64,000 nt of DNA from Impatiens glandulifera (taxonomy: Eukaryota > Streptophyta > Magnoliopsida > Ericales > Balsaminaceae), in assembly GCF_907164915.1 (NCBI RefSeq), contig NC_061867.1:22057202-22121201 (forward strand), read 5' to 3'. Within the stretch, counting starts at the first letter, position 1; every line of letters starts with the position of its first letter. The translations under genes and the position numbers were made by a program. Below are positions 45,480-58,803 of this stretch, piece by piece. The notes beneath the pieces were generated by a model that saw only the letters and a program-made list of their open reading frames with translations, ran no database searches and was not told the DNA's origin.

Positions 45480-46470
45480 AATTAACCTTACTTCTTGACC
45501 CGCGGGTTAACCATGCTTGCATGAAAGAGTGATCTAAGAACAGGGTGATTTACAAGCATTGAAATAGAGGAACAGCCAAGAGAAAACAAAGTTGTTACAA
45601 GAGTCGAATTCATAGACCTTAGGAGATGATCGCCCAAATGTCCAAGCAAATGGCGCTCCTAACCACCAACTCAGCTTAAGATCATGCAAGCACATCTATG
45701 AACGAACCAGAACCCCTCTCCAAACCTACACGAACTCCGAATTCATAACTTTTCTAATCCACCTATACCTAATGTCGAACCCGTCATCGATAAAGTCACG
45801 TACTATAATGATTCTGATTTAGATAGTGAATGTTTGTCAACTAAAGAAGAGGTCCGATTACAAGAACTGAAATAGGGGAAGAGGAAAAGGGCCTGAAGGA
45901 AAAGAAAATTCGATTTATGGAGAGATATATGCTGGTTCAACAAATAGACCTCCTACACCGCAAAAAGAAAATATTATTCAGCTTTAGACTACACATGTGA
46001 AGATGAAAGTCGATTTCCACAAAATAATGAAAGGAAAGAATGTCAAGACATATGGCGATTAGAAAGTAGGATTAGAAGCGTCGAAAAGGCCACAATCCTA
46101 AATGATTTTACATTGCTTGAGCTTAAGAAGTATATTTGGTTACATTGCTTGATCAATCATTCTTCATCAATGATTATCTCTCATCCATGATCCCTTTGAA
46201 GTTAAACTTTAACTTCACTCCAGATCTTTCCAAGATATCTCGATGATGTTGCCCTCATATGGTACTTGATAAACAATGTGGCACAATTTAAAACAGTAGA
46301 TGACTTAGTTGAGGAATTCATATGCAGATTTAGCATGCACCAGAGCTTAGACAACACAAAACAGGACTTGAAACATGTTAAGCAGCCAAATATGCCAAAT
46401 ATGCCGCTAGATGTATCGACATTGCGTCAAGCATCGATTATCTCCATACTAGTACTCAATGATTTAATTT
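45480..46470 (+). pseudogene. Gypsy-type gag fragment, copy B
   Basis: Contains the SKQMALLTTNSA segment (about 45640), then WYLINNVAQFKTVDDLVEEF, RFSMHQSLDNTKQDLKHVKQ and DIASSIDYLHT, the Ty3/Gypsy gag helix pattern. Truncated at the same point as copy A. 45483-45515 is the uninterrupted version of the site where Copia 1 inserted in A. Confidence 0.7.
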
Positions 46471-46533
46471 ATGATTAAAAATATTATTTTAACTTATATG
46501 TGTAAATAAAATTTAAAAAAAATAGGCTAAAAT

Positions 46534-46639
<106 letters not shown>

Positions 46640-47005
46640 GTTAGTTTATTTATGCAAATAAATAAGGTAAATAAAATAAATATATATTAATTTTAATTTA
46701 TTTTATAATTTTGCAGAGATTAAGAAAAAAAAAAGTGAAAAAAAAGTGAGAAAAGCCACTTGAATGGGCAAACTAATAGTAGTGTTATTTACCAGTATAA
46801 ATTCCAAAAACAAATCCTCAAAAATATGTCAGAATTCATTGTGAGGCAGAAGCATTGAGACGCAAACAAGACAATAAATATAAGAGGAAAAAAGGTCAAT
46901 TATATTCACAATTTTTAATTTTCAAGCTTTTGTCTAAATTTTCATTTTGTATGTGCGGTTGTTTGAACGTTATCTGTACAAAAAGTTTATAACATTTTAG
47001 GAAGG

Positions 47006-48843
47006 ATTTAAGACTAGTTCTAATTTTGTCTTAATTTTATTTATAAATTTCAATTTGATATATTTTAGTTTGATATATTTCAATTGCAGTTTAATTTTTT
47101 TAATTTAATTTATTAATTAAGATTCACTACTAACATAATTTGAAAGTTTTTTTATTGAATTTAATTTATTCTTTTAATCTTATATTGAAAATATCTAAAT
47201 TTAAATTGTGAAATTGAAAAAAACAGGTTTGTTGTGCTTAAACTCCTTGCTCAAGAACAAAAACTCCCCAAAGATATAGAAACCGCAGAATTTGCAGCAA
47301 CGGGAGGTTGAAGATGAAGTTCGCTAACCAACCCAAATGTTTGTTTCTATTTTATTTAACACGATGTTATTGTAGTCTGGTTCCTTAAACTAAATGACCT
47401 AAACCTGAGGTCTATGTGTAAAACCTTTTATGGGAGCATATATAACATCATAGAAGGCTGTATGGGTTGGGCTAATTTTTATGGGTAGGACTAATTTTTA
47501 AAATTCAAACAAAATATTTATATTGAGAAGGCAAAAATAACTTCATTAGTTTGGATTAATTTTGAGTTTATTTGTGAATTTAAAGGGGTAACTAGTTGAG
47601 TATTATTTTCTTGCTGGAAATTAGTTTGGGCTTTACAAATGCTAAGTACATTTAACTTCATTTGGCATAATCTCATTAGAAAACTCATTTTGAGCCAATT
47701 AAAGATGGATTCATTTTTGAAATGAATTTCATTAAGGCAAAGGCAATTGATGCCATTAAAGTCATATTATTCTTACTTAATATATAAGATAAAAATTGGC
47801 ACTGAAATGGCATTGAAATCATTCTTAGGCCTTATTTGGATTGGAGTTATTTGAATAACCTGGAGAGAGAGAAAAATAATGATTGTGGATGATTTTGAGA
47901 AGATAATGATTATTTTTGATAAAAAGACTTAAAGAGTATTGATATATATAAATAAAATAAAAAATAATAATTTAAAATAGAGGGTATATTAATATTTTGA
48001 TTAATGAAATGAGTGATGTAATTGATGAAAAGTGATTGATTGAAAAACTGATTTGGTATAAATTAAATAAAAAACCTTACAAGGAGGAGACATTAGTTTG
48101 GTAAAAAATATGCAACTAAATATAACTTCTTGTAAAGAATAACCCTTCTAACCCTAAAATATTAGGAAGCTAATTCTCCTTATTCTTTGAAAAAAAATCT
48201 TTCATATCATTTTTCTTTTAATAGTGGTTTCAAAAGTACTTTCCATAGTGATTAAAGTGTTAAATCACTACAAAATTTATTAGACCAATAGATTCTAATA
48301 AAAAGGGAGACAATGAAGTATGAAACTGATTTAAGAGTCAAACTTATGTCTAAAATCAACCTTTTGATAAATGATTTCATTTTATTATATTATATTTGCT
48401 TATATGTTTGTAACATCCTAATATGGATATAAGTTTTTCCTTATCCAAGTTCATTCATAAAAGTAACGAAATTTGGGATGAAAATTGTGTTTGTTTTCTA
48501 ATGTTGATTTATTCAACTAAATACAAACTAAAAAAATAATCATCTATGGCCTTATTTAGTATGAAGAACTTGTGATAACGAAATATGTCAGCTTGTCATC
48601 TATCTTAAAGACATGCATGGTTTAAGAAAATTCTCTATAGGATGAACAAGACAAGCACAAGAGAATGTCTTAAAATAGCCAAAAGATTATTAATTGTAGA
48701 AGGCATTTCCCAATTGATAGTCCATTTGAGACTGAACCTAGATGTAAAGCGAGACAGATAACTAAAAAAGAAACGATGCTCAATTGTCACTCTTATCTCT
48801 TCATAATAGCCGATTAGTCTGAATTGGTGTAGAAGTGAGTAAT
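47006..48843. other. Intergenic DNA 3' of the enoyl-ACP reductase gene
   Basis: AT-rich, unique-looking sequence outside the duplication. No coding frame or repeat recognised. The last 100 bp or so probably hold the 3' UTR of the minus-strand reductase gene. Confidence 0.6.
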
Positions 48844-51768
48844 CTAGTTACCAGTTGGAATATCAAGATTGGTGAAAACCGGGCTGTCGACTCCAACTCC
48901 CATAGCGTTCAAGCCATTGTCCACGTAAAGAACACTGCCAGTTATTGCTGAAGCCAAAGGTGATGCAAGGAAAGCTGCTGCATTCCCAACTTCATCTGTT
49001 CCAATTAATCGAAAGCATAGTAAGGTTGCATTTAATCCCATGTTAAAAGCTGAAAAATTATAATTCTTTCTCGAGCAAATATTGTTTTGAAACTCTTTCA
49101 AAATTAGTCAATTTGTAGATTCCAATGGAGGGAAATGTGGAAAAATAGAGCTTCCACTCACTTAGAGCTTCCACTATGTTGCTTTTTTTTGTCCATTTGG
49201 TTGAACTGGGATATAATTTGTCAGGTCATCAATCTGAGAACTTTGCGGAAAAAATAAATAGAATGCACAAAGTAAACGTAGTGATTGAAACCCACCTGCA
49301 GACAGTTCTTTTGCAAAGGGTGCATTCTTTACTGAGTAGTCAATCATCATTTCAATGAAACCAATAGCTTTGGCAGCACGACTTCTTAGTGGGCCTGATT
49401 AAGCAAAATGCAAAATTCAGTTTGTAGTAGTATCAAAGTGAAAACTTTTAAAACTTGCTGGCTTTAAGCCATATTACCTGCAGATATTGTATTGACCCGG
49501 ATTTTGTTCTTTCGTCCTGCCTCAAAAGCGAGTACCTTCAAAATACATAGAAGTCTAGTAATCGGGAAAAAAATGATGAAAAAAGCTGACATATTTAGAA
49601 CCTAGTATTCTGTCACGATCTCTTGGAAAATTGTCAAGGTTAAAAGATTGAAAAAGAGATTTTATCAACATAAAAAAAGTGTATGTAAATATGTTTTATT
49701 CATGATCAACATAAATTGTTTTGATAAAACAGAGGACTTACTTTTGTGTCACTCTCAAGTGCAGCTTTTGCAGAACTCATCCCTCCTCCATATCTGAAAG
49801 AAGATGAGTTTAAAAATCCATAATAACATATTTCAAGAATTTATCAGGAGAGTTAGATTCGTGTCGAGGTGCGAAAATGACATATATATACCCTGGAATT
49901 ATTCTTTCAGAAGCAATGTATGTTAAGGAAATTGTAGAACCACCTGCAATAGAGAACTGAGTCAATTCTTCAGCATTACATGTTTGTGTTACCAAATTAG
50001 CGATGATAACAGTGTACACAAAAAAGAGATTGGGACGAAATAATGCCTGGATTTATTATCGGGAGAAAATGCCTAAGTAGTGATACAAAGGAATAACTAG
50101 ACGCCGAGATAGCTGCTAGATACCCATTTCTAGATGTCTCCAGTAGAGGTTTACTGACCTGTATATGATTCATTGGCAATAAGAGATAGAATTTTAAAGA
50201 AATAATAGAATGTAAAGGGAGAAAATAGGACCTCTGGTCCATTGGCAAGTGAATGGACAAGTATGTCAATGCTTCCATAGTCTTGCTTAACACATTCGAC
50301 AACTTCCTGCATAAAAGAAATATAACTGTTTAATGGAAAAGGGATCAGCTTCGTAGTTTCCTTATTCACTCATGTATTATGTATTGTGATCTTATCATAA
50401 TTCTTAATGTAGCTTAAAATAAATGACTTTGAGCTCTCGACAATGGGGGATTCATTCCGGTAAAGAATATAACACATTGTTTTGTTATACAAAAAAAAAT
50501 ATGATCCGAAATATCTACATTGTTATAGCCAAATCAGATCATGATCCATACAAAAATTATATACTAAATGAACCAGAAAACAACACTAATTTGAATCATG
50601 GTCTAGAAAATAATTTGTTTACAAAATGAAGCAACAAAATCACACTATAGTATGTATCATGATCAAAAGTAATCTGATTGGCAATTTTCTAATGGGATTG
50701 TGACATATTATCACAAAATACAATTTTCCAACATATGCATGAAAAATTCAAAGTTCTTTTCTCTCATACTCCTTAACTAGCCAACTAAGCATTTTACCAT
50801 TTTCAACCAGCCCAAACTTCTGTCACATAGTTTCATTGAAGTGAACGAAAGATCAAGAAATGATACCTTTACAGTCCAATTTGAGGATCCTGCATAACGT
50901 TTGTTTGCTTTGACCTGCAGATAAAAAAATTAAAAAAACATTCTTATATTATATTGAAGAAGAATAAACATACATCTTCAGGAACATCCTCTGGACTGTC
51001 ATAAACTGCATCCAATGGATAAACTTTTGTGATCTCCATTAGTGATCCATCTGGCAGCCTGTAAAATAATGTTCAAAATCTTATAGATGTAGTTCAGCAT
51101 AAATCTAAGTTAAAAAAATGAGAATTCACACTCATTCATACTTGCGTGATTCATCAAATTTCCCACGTCGAAGGCTGCTCTCAAATATGTTTAGTGCCTG
51201 CAACAAAAAAACTTATATGAGAAACTAAACACATCTTTTAGGTTAAAGACAACTTCAGATCATAACAAAAGATAACATACAGGCACCCATGTACCAACAA
51301 GAATCTCAGCTCCAGCAGCAGCAAGAGATTTGGCTATTGCCCACCCATATCCATTATCATCAGCTATACCAGCAATAAATGCTCTCTTCCCTGCAATCAA
51401 TTGTACCCTTTCTAAGAATACTCTTCTATTTCAAATTTTCAATAATTAGCTATAACTTATGAAAATATTAAGCTATTTTAACCTCTCAAATCAATTGGAA
51501 GTCCAGGAAGTGGAGCCACCGTGTCATTTGACTCAGACACTGCCTTTGGGATGATACTTTGAACCCTTAAGGGAACAACAGGGTTGAAGCTTTTCGAGAA
51601 CTGGGTTGTTGAAATATGATTTGAACTAGTGAATCTTGACCATGAGGATGTGGGTTTCTTTGTTGCGGTCAAGAAAACCATTTGACCTGGCTTAGAAACT
51701 TCATGAAGGGAATAAAGAGAGGATCTGCTCTGTATAATTTGCTGGGTGGAGAACACAGTCGATGACAT
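48844..51768 (-). CDS. MOD1: Enoyl-[acyl-carrier-protein] reductase (NADH), chloroplastic
   Basis: Twelve exons join cleanly: 51483-51768, 51281-51390, 51142-51197, 50974-51058, 50867-50914, 50232-50306, 50047-50158, 49892-49943, 49742-49793, 49478-49535, 49296-49394, 48844-48995. The total is 1185 nt, or 394 residues, normal for plant FabI. The enzyme does the last reduction of each fatty-acid synthase cycle in plastids, using NADH. Residues 1 to about 80 form a Ser/Thr-rich transit peptide. The nucleotide-binding start is [20 protein letters not shown]; Tyr and Lys of the active site lie in [19 protein letters not shown] (Tyr ten residues before Tyr, then Lys eight later, as in the plant enzymes). 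Thirteen junctions were checked by frame; one intron (after 50047) has a GC donor. A 5'-UTR intron precedes the start. No lesion is seen. Confidence 0.95.
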
Positions 51769-51878
51769 TCTTCAAGTAAAAGATAGTTTAGTTCGCATGA
51801 AAAGACAGATCTGAATCAGTCATGTTTGTAAGTGAAAAAACAGTCGATTCAAAGATTACAAAAGAAACTATGGCATAC

Positions 51879-51960
51879 CTTTCCGACGCTGATCGTTGTG
51901 TTCGAGAAATGGAGAAGTGATGGTATAGAGATTAGCGATGGAAGTATGATATATGAAGGT
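51879..51960 (-). other. Putative 5'-UTR exon of the enoyl-ACP reductase gene
   Basis: The minus strand reads CAGCGTCGGAAAG followed by GTATGCC (donor, 51878 down). Next to the start codon TTTTACTTGAAG gives a matching acceptor just before AATGTC. This predicts a roughly 108-bp leader intron (about 51771-51878). The 5' end is set only by a TATA-like motif. Confidence 0.5.
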
Positions 51961-51974
51961 TATATAGTATATAG
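51960..51974 (-). promoter_or_regulatory. TATA-like box of the enoyl-ACP reductase gene
   Basis: Minus strand CTATATAACC lies close upstream of the predicted leader exon. Position relative to the transcription start is inferred and not measured. Confidence 0.35.
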
Positions 51975-52099
51975 CTGTTGTGTACTGTGAATTTATGATG
52001 TTCGATGAAATCGAAGTTGATGGATGGTGGTTCAGGACAGTTGAACATTGGAGACGTCGATGCAGAAAGTACTGTTTTGCCCCTCTTCTCTTTGTTGGA

Positions 52100-53320
52100 C
52101 ACTTTTAATAGTTGTGAGATGTTAAGTCATAACTCATAAGTTGCTAATACTAGAATGAGAAATGTTGTTTTTTACCCTAGAGAATGCATGTATCACAAAT
52201 ATCTTACCTTAAATTTTATATATACATATATATAAATAATTGATTTTGAAAATTGTAAATTAATTAGTAAATAATAGAAAATTAAAATATATAATTAATT
52301 ATTGATTTAAATACAAAGGGTAGAAACCATTTATATAAATAAATTTTCAACACTTATTTGAATTCTTAAACGATAATGTTGAAGTAAAGTAAGTTAAACG
52401 AATCAATACAACAGTGTCGAAAAAATCTTTATGAGTTACCGTCAAAATTATCATTAACCGAGAGTTAATAAGTAACGCCAAAAATAATCTTACAAATAAT
52501 TTACATGTATGACATAAATATGTGAGAAACTCAAATAAATTATGAAAAATACTTCTTATATATGAAAAATCAATTCTAATAATTTTTTATTGAAAATAAT
52601 AAAATAAAATTTAAATAATAATCACAATACAATCGAAATAGTTGAGTAATAACAGTTATAGAGATATTATTCCGATTAAAAAATTTGAAACAAAAATTAT
52701 TACCGTTTGGAAAAATAAATTATCAAACCGAATAAAAAACATATCAACACAAATATGAATGATAAAAAAGAGAAACAAAACTTTGTTCCATTGTTAAAAA
52801 AAACATATAAAGTTATAAAAAGTTGCCAATATATATTTTTTATATAATAATTTACATTACATCAAAATGACTAAATTTTAAATTATTACATAAATATAAT
52901 TACATTTTTATTTTTATCTTTAACTCATTTTCAGTTTCAACCGTTTCATGTCATATATAAATAAAATAATTTAAAATAATAATCATGGTTCATTGAGTTT
53001 TGAATTCACATAAATAATACTCTAATATAACAAAATCAAAAAATTAAAACACAAAAGGTGAAACTGCAAAAATCGGCAGAGAAAACTTATATAAAACTAA
53101 GAAAAGAAAATAACCCATAAATTTAAATGAAACCCCAATTCGAAAAGAAGAAAAACTAAAAAAAAAAAAAAAACTAAACAAAGAAGAAAAGTTTCATTAT
53201 ATGTTAAAAGTTAGGTTATAACAGATACTAAATACTAACAAATTACTGATATTTGTAAGAGTATATAAGAGACGAGCCTAACCAAACTCATCAGATACCC
53301 GAGACTAATTTGTGCACATC
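52100..53320. other. Intergenic AT-rich DNA
   Basis: No coding frame recognised between the two intact genes. It contains short poly-A runs (for example 53159-53172). Confidence 0.7.
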
Positions 53321-53359
53321 TCAATTATGGGGGCGGTTATCATAGCACCAACCGAAGTA

Positions 53360-53450
53360 ACATAGATTATTTTATATGAGAATCGAACTCGAAACATTTT
53401 AGATAATAAATTCCTATGTTCTAAGCTAATTGTGCTAGATTTTACAACTC
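53360..53450 (-). mobile_element. tRNA-derived SINE-like element (minus strand)
   Basis: On the minus strand, GCACAATTAGCTTAGAACA (A-box-like) is followed about 30 bp later by GTTTCGAGTTCGATTCTC (B box with the GTTCGAnTC core). The spacing suits a polymerase III promoter in a tRNA-derived SINE. Ends and target duplication are not determined; it lies just 3' of AHA1. Confidence 0.4.
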
Positions 53451-53816
53451 TTGGTTGCACAAGAGGCTTCCAATGAATGTAAGCTATGTTCAAGCTTCTT
53501 TTCACATTCCAAATTCACAATAGTTAGTCTAACCAAACAAATTCAATGGTCTTTCATTTGAAAGAAAACTCACCAATTGTAAGGACTTAACCATCTAACC
53601 TAGCTACTCAAACATAATCCAAAAGTTTAAGCACTAGCAAATGAACAGAATCATCCAATACTGAATTCAATCTGCTGTCTAGAAAAATAAGAATAAGAAT
53701 ACCCAACACATTATTGTGTCTAGAGACTGATAAATTGGCAATGACAGATACCCATAGGTAATAGAGATCAAGAAACTCATAAATTGGTAAGAAGAGACAG
53801 AAAGAACTACTTGTTG

Positions 53817-55039
53817 TTATAGTCCAAATCCAAAAACAGAGCGAATCTTGAGCAAAATCAGATCCCTCCATCCTCTCTCTGTGTTCTCCACCACTGTTGA
53901 ATTCCCATATCTGCATTCACTCCCAATTAACAAGAAGAATCAAGAACAGTGCAGTATTATACTATTATCAAAATATGAAAATCATTTGTATATTGAAATA
54001 TAAACCTGTCTTCTTCCGGGACATCTGTGTGGATCAGATTCACAATTGTTAATCCTGGTTCAGGCTCTTCCAATGTCAAACGAACCTATAAAATGCAATA
54101 GTATATCAATTTCAAGAACCATGTTTTTCAAAGATTTGAGAGCAAGAAACTTACAGTTGATAGAATTCCATCAGGCCAACTTCCGAATCTCCATTTCTGC
54201 ACTATCAGCTTTCCTTCCTCTAATTCAACATTAGTCCCTGTAACTGACCCATCAAAAATACTGAAACTCCCACCAATCTCCTTACTGATCTTAGCATTGC
54301 TTTGAGTGAAACCCTTCCACCTATTCTCATCCATTAATATCTCATACAAATCTTTCGCTCTGCAGCTAAACTTCTCAGTCATGGTTATCGTCTTGAACCC
54401 TTCTTTCTGCTTCTTCTTAGTCTTCTTCATCTCATCCTTTTTTACAGGCGCAGCAGCAGCAACAGCCACTGTAGATCCACCAGTTGCTGCAGCTGCTGTT
54501 TTCCTGCTCTTAACCTCCAATTCATCATCTTTTGCCGGACCACCTTTAGCCATGGCAGCAACATAAGCTCTAACTTGTTCCAACACAAAAGGTTTCCCCT
54601 TTGCAAGAAAAGCATCCTTCAATCTCTTCCCAATCGGACCCTCGTCCTTAATCATAACCTTAATTTCAGGATCTTCATCAGCATTCTCATCAGCAATATA
54701 CGGGATCTCTACTGTTCCATCAGAAATCAACAAACTTTTACCTTCAGCATCTTTCGCCTCGCCTACCCATGATAAAGTTAGACTAATCTCGTAACCAGGG
54801 ATGATCTTTCCCTTACGAATGTTAAGATAGGCTTCACCGTCGACTTTCTCGACCTTTTTTGTTTTGATATGAATGTTACCTTCACCGTCGAGCAATGTTT
54901 GATCAGATAAGAGTTTGGTGAGAAGATTTCGAGACCAATCAAGGCAGTTGGTCTCCGCCCAATGCCAGTTGTGGACATTTGTACCATCTGGTCTATCCTC
55001 TACAATCCATCGCTTGTCTCCTTCCCCGTATTTAGCCAT
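53817..55039 (-). CDS. AHA1: Activator of Hsp90 ATPase homolog (AHA1)
   Basis: Three exons, 54155-55039, 54006-54085 and 53817-53910, give 1059 nt, or 352 residues, with clean GT-AG junctions. The start at 55039 (MAKYGEGDKRWIVEDRPDG) is preferred over an upstream ATG because it matches the family N-terminus. The N-terminal AHSA1_N domain (about residues 30-165) includes NWHWAETNCLDWS. An Ala/Lys-rich linker follows, then the AHSA1 (START-like) domain from about 215 (FSCRAKDLYEILMDENRWKG) ending ENTERGWRDLILLKIRSVFGFG. The protein binds Hsp90 in the cytosol and stimulates its ATPase. A heat-shock element upstream suggests heat induction. No lesion is seen. Confidence 0.95.
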
Positions 55040-55173
55040 ATGCAGATGAAACAGGATCTTCACAAAATTGAACCAGAAATGAATAAGAGAAACCGAAGAG
55101 AGAATAAGGCGGAGGCGGCTTTTAGTGTGAATGATGTTAGGGTAGACGAAAGTGCGGAAAAATCAAACGATTG

Positions 55174-55186
55174 GAAGATTCTAGAA
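55174..55186 (-). promoter_or_regulatory. Heat-shock element upstream of AHA1
   Basis: GAAGATTCTAGAA is a perfect three-module GAAnnTTCnnGAA heat-shock-factor site, 135 bp 5' of the AHA1 start codon on the minus strand. Nearby GAA modules (about 55148 and 55156) could extend it. This fits a heat-inducible Hsp90 co-chaperone. Confidence 0.6.
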
Positions 55187-55229
55187 ATCATATTGATCGA
55201 AAATAAAAAGTTTCCAAAATTTTAAAAAT

Positions 55230-57120
55230 AAAAATTGGAATGTAAATTTTGTAAAATTTTAGGAATTTGTTTTTTTGATTTATTATTTTTTTTACTAAAA
55301 CTCACATTTTTATATTATATGTTAATTATTTTTAATTTATCAAATCAAAATATTAAAATATTTTTATTTTATTTTTATAAAATTTAAAATTTAAATATAA
55401 AAATATATCATAATTCAAAAAACTCAACTATCTTTTTTTTTGTTAAATAATTTTTTTAAAGACTCAACTAATATTGATGATATTTTTTTTTTATAATAAT
55501 CAAGGATTTATTTCTTGATTTTACAAAATATTTAGATATCCAATTGTACACCAAAATTGTAGGATATTTAGATAAGGTTTTTCAAAATAAATTTTAATTT
55601 ATTTAAAAATTATTGATGGGAGTAATTTTGAAAAAATATTTTTTTTATAAAAAATAATTTAAAGAGTATTATTATATTATGATAAATAGTTAATTGAATT
55701 GAATTTATATTTAACTTAACTTATATTTAACATCTTACTATTATAATTGAAACAACACAAATGAATATTTACAAATAATTTGTGTAAAACTATTAAATAG
55801 GAACATCTTTTCTTTTGTGACTATTTGATAAAAGTGAAAAATAGTTTTATTATATTTTGTATGATTATGAAATGTCAAATTAATATTTTTTAATATATAA
55901 AACTAGCATTATTAACCGTTATAAACTTTAATTTAATTTAAGGTGTTTTGAAAATGAATCAAATTAATTATTTTTTATCTTCAAAAATAATTATAACATG
56001 TAACTTTTAATGTTATTGTACATATAATTCAATGTTATTGTACATATTATCAAAAGTCGTACATATAACCTTCAAATTTTGAAATTCAATGGTATTGTAC
56101 ATATAACCTTCAAAATTAATTGGAGCCAACAAAATGTAAGTTATAGTAAACTTGTATATAATAACAAAAATTATTTATTATTTTTTTAATTTTAAAAAAT
56201 GAAATTATTGTCAAGAAAATATAACAGCACGTAGTTGAATACATGAACGAAATCAGGATTTGAAGATAGTGAGAGTAATGGACCTCACCTTATGGTTACA
56301 CAAGGAAGAAGTCAAATAGTTCAGTGTCGACGAAGCGAAGACTAAGGCTTTTGAATTACAGTCTTTTCAGGTTCGCGAATCAAGAATCAAAGTATCAGTT
56401 GGTTTGATCGAGGACCGTGACACCTCAAACAGAAAGAAAGGACAACATTTAAGAGTCGCTCCTCTTGGAATGCGAAGCATGATTTGAAATCGTGTACTAA
56501 AATACACTGAATACTAACTCCATCTCGATGCAAGAAAACTACAAACAACCTCTGTAAACAGACGTTTGTTTTCTTGGACCTGCGCTTGAAATTCGTTATA
56601 CTTGACACACTAGCACTGTACGGCTTTTTGGCCTCGCCCTATCTTTCTTCAGGCATATTTTTAAAATAAAGCGGTGGATTACTCGGATCGAATTGGTTGT
56701 CGTGTCCCTGTGCCCAAAAGTAAGGGCGAGTTGATGAGATGGACTCCAAAATAATTTGAAGTGGATTTGAAAATATTTTTGAGAAAGTTACGAATAAAAT
56801 AGGTAGATTAGCGTAGATTTTACCAATTTTTGAGAATTAGAAAAATAAATAATTAATGAAATTAAAAAAAATAAAAATTAGAGTGTTATATCAAATTTTG
56901 AGCGTGAAAAAAAATTTGGGAGTAGGCTCATCTCTAACGTAGATATGCACTTGAACAACTGTCGAAATATTTTATTAAATCAGAGAATATAAATAATAAA
57001 ATAGTTATTATAGAATGTGTTGCGAAGATACATAAGATACTGCATCCTTGTGAGACTTGACATTAGAGTTGGCATGCGTGCATTAATTGACAAATTTTGT
57101 TGACACAAAAATAAACTTGG
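55230..57120. other. Intergenic AT-rich DNA
   Basis: Nothing coding recognised. 56015-56110 holds three or four imperfect copies of TATTGTACATATA. 56230-56720 is less AT-rich but gives no recognisable protein; the frame at 56387-56608 is probably chance. Confidence 0.6.
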
Positions 57121-57245
57121 ATCGAGTATTGAAGAGCATCAACTAGACAATGAGGAATTATAAGTAACATGGGCTTGGCACTAATAAGAATCGAGTATTG
57201 AAGAGCATCAACTAGACAATGAGGAAGTATAAGTAACATGGGCTT
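57121..57245 (+). repeat. Tandem duplication with 69-bp period
   Basis: ATCGAGTATTGAAGAGCATC and the following 36 bp occur at 57121-57176 and again at 57190-57245 with a single change. Non-coding. Confidence 0.9.
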
Positions 57246-58244
57246 TATTGTATTGATATCAAATGCTTGTGAGAATATAATAAATGTATATCAAGTTTTT
57301 GAGTAAAAATGCATCATTCAAACCTAATAGATAGGTGGAAATGATGTGATCAATTGAAAATATTGAATTTTTTAAAAGTATTATTTTGTTACACCTATAT
57401 TTGAATTCAAAGAATTAATAGATCTATTCCATCCAAAATAATCTTAAGAAACTTAATATCTTTACCTCAGTTTTTCATAACACTTCATAAAAGATTTTAA
57501 TAAATTTTTAGGGCATAATACAAACAAAAAGTTATATCAAAAAAAATTCAAGTGAATTTTATTTTTTACATTTTGACAAAGTAAAAATTGATATGCCAAA
57601 AGACCCAATATTATATTTGTACACCAAAATATATTTTGATATTGGTTCCATGTGAAAAAAAATGGTGATCAATGTCTAACTTGGACTCTAAATTATGCTT
57701 CCAAATTATGCTTGTTTTAAATCATAAATAGATTTAAATATTAATAATAAAAGTAGATCATGAGATTGTGTGCAGTAGACTATTTTATAAGTGTATTAGA
57801 GGGAAAAAGTGTTAATGATACTAAATAGGTCAACACTTTGGTAACAATAAGAGATAGAATCAACAAAATAATAGTGAGTTTTGCAACTAAATTTAATGTT
57901 TTAGCATAATCAATATTATTTTGTTGATAATTTTCTTTTGTCACAAATCATGCTTTGTGACAATCAATGGAACTATCCATTTTCAATTTTTGAGTTAAAA
58001 ACTCACTTATACCCAACAATATGATAAGATGAATAAGAAAATGTCTAGTTAGAATCTATAACAGATTCCCACACATAATATGTGTTAGCAATGATAAAAC
58101 ATGTTATTTACTTATTTCAGAGGTGATAACACTGAATTTAGAGTCTTTAACTCAATTCAGACAATTCCTTTGTTACTTTCTTCTCATTTTGTTGGGATAG
58201 AATCAGATGGTATGGTAGACTTATCTAATGTTAGTGTGAGATTG
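57246..58244. other. Intergenic AT-rich DNA
   Basis: No gene or repeat recognised. It runs up to the target duplication of the next LTR element. Confidence 0.6.
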
Positions 58245-58720
58245 TGTTAGACTTTAAATTATGACCGAGCCTTTCGAGTTCTTTAATTTAAGAAACAAGT
58301 TCTTGATTGTAGGGACCAGGGACAAAATTCAATTCTCAAGCGCAGCGGACATAGAATGAGATGAGAATTCGAGGTTAAGGAGAGAAGAGCCAAAGGGGAG
58401 AAGAGAAATACCACCTAGCGGTCCAAGAAGGGGGAGGAGGGCCGAGAGATAACTTAGAGCACCAAGTTCCAAAATATTCAATTCATAGCCCCAAAAAGTG
58501 GGGTGGGCATCACCATTTAAAGAGGCTGGTTTACCCAAGAGTATTCGGTTACAACAAACTTTCAAAATAACAGAATTCAGTTCAAGAGAAATAAGAGAGA
58601 AACTAAACAAAATAGAATTATTCCATAAAAAACATAAACTGGCCCATATGGACACTTGGGCCGAGAGACGAGTGCATAAAATATTTTAGGACCGAGGTTT
58701 TTGATGAGCAGCCCGTAACA
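58245..58720 (-). repeat. Left LTR of the gag-protease element (476 bp)
   Basis: Direct repeat of 60829-61314; differs mainly by lacking about 11 bp (CTAGATTACAC region) present in the right LTR. Frames seen in both LTRs (such as MSIWASLCFLW...) are shared because the LTRs are, and are not taken as genes. Confidence 0.93.
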
Positions 58721-58803
58721 TAATCTCCCCCTTCGAGGTTCGTCGCCCTCGACGAAAAGAACATGGACTGGTCAGCCTCTAATACGCATCTTCAACTTCA
58801 AAA

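Noticed and set aside
56387..56608. 73-residue minus-strand frame
   Set aside because: Composition and context do not suggest a gene and no motif is visible.
58329..58689. 108-residue frame with hydrophobic segment, repeated at 60998-61249
   Set aside because: It lies wholly within the LTR of the gag-protease element and on the reverse also shows an open frame; the two copies are the two LTRs.
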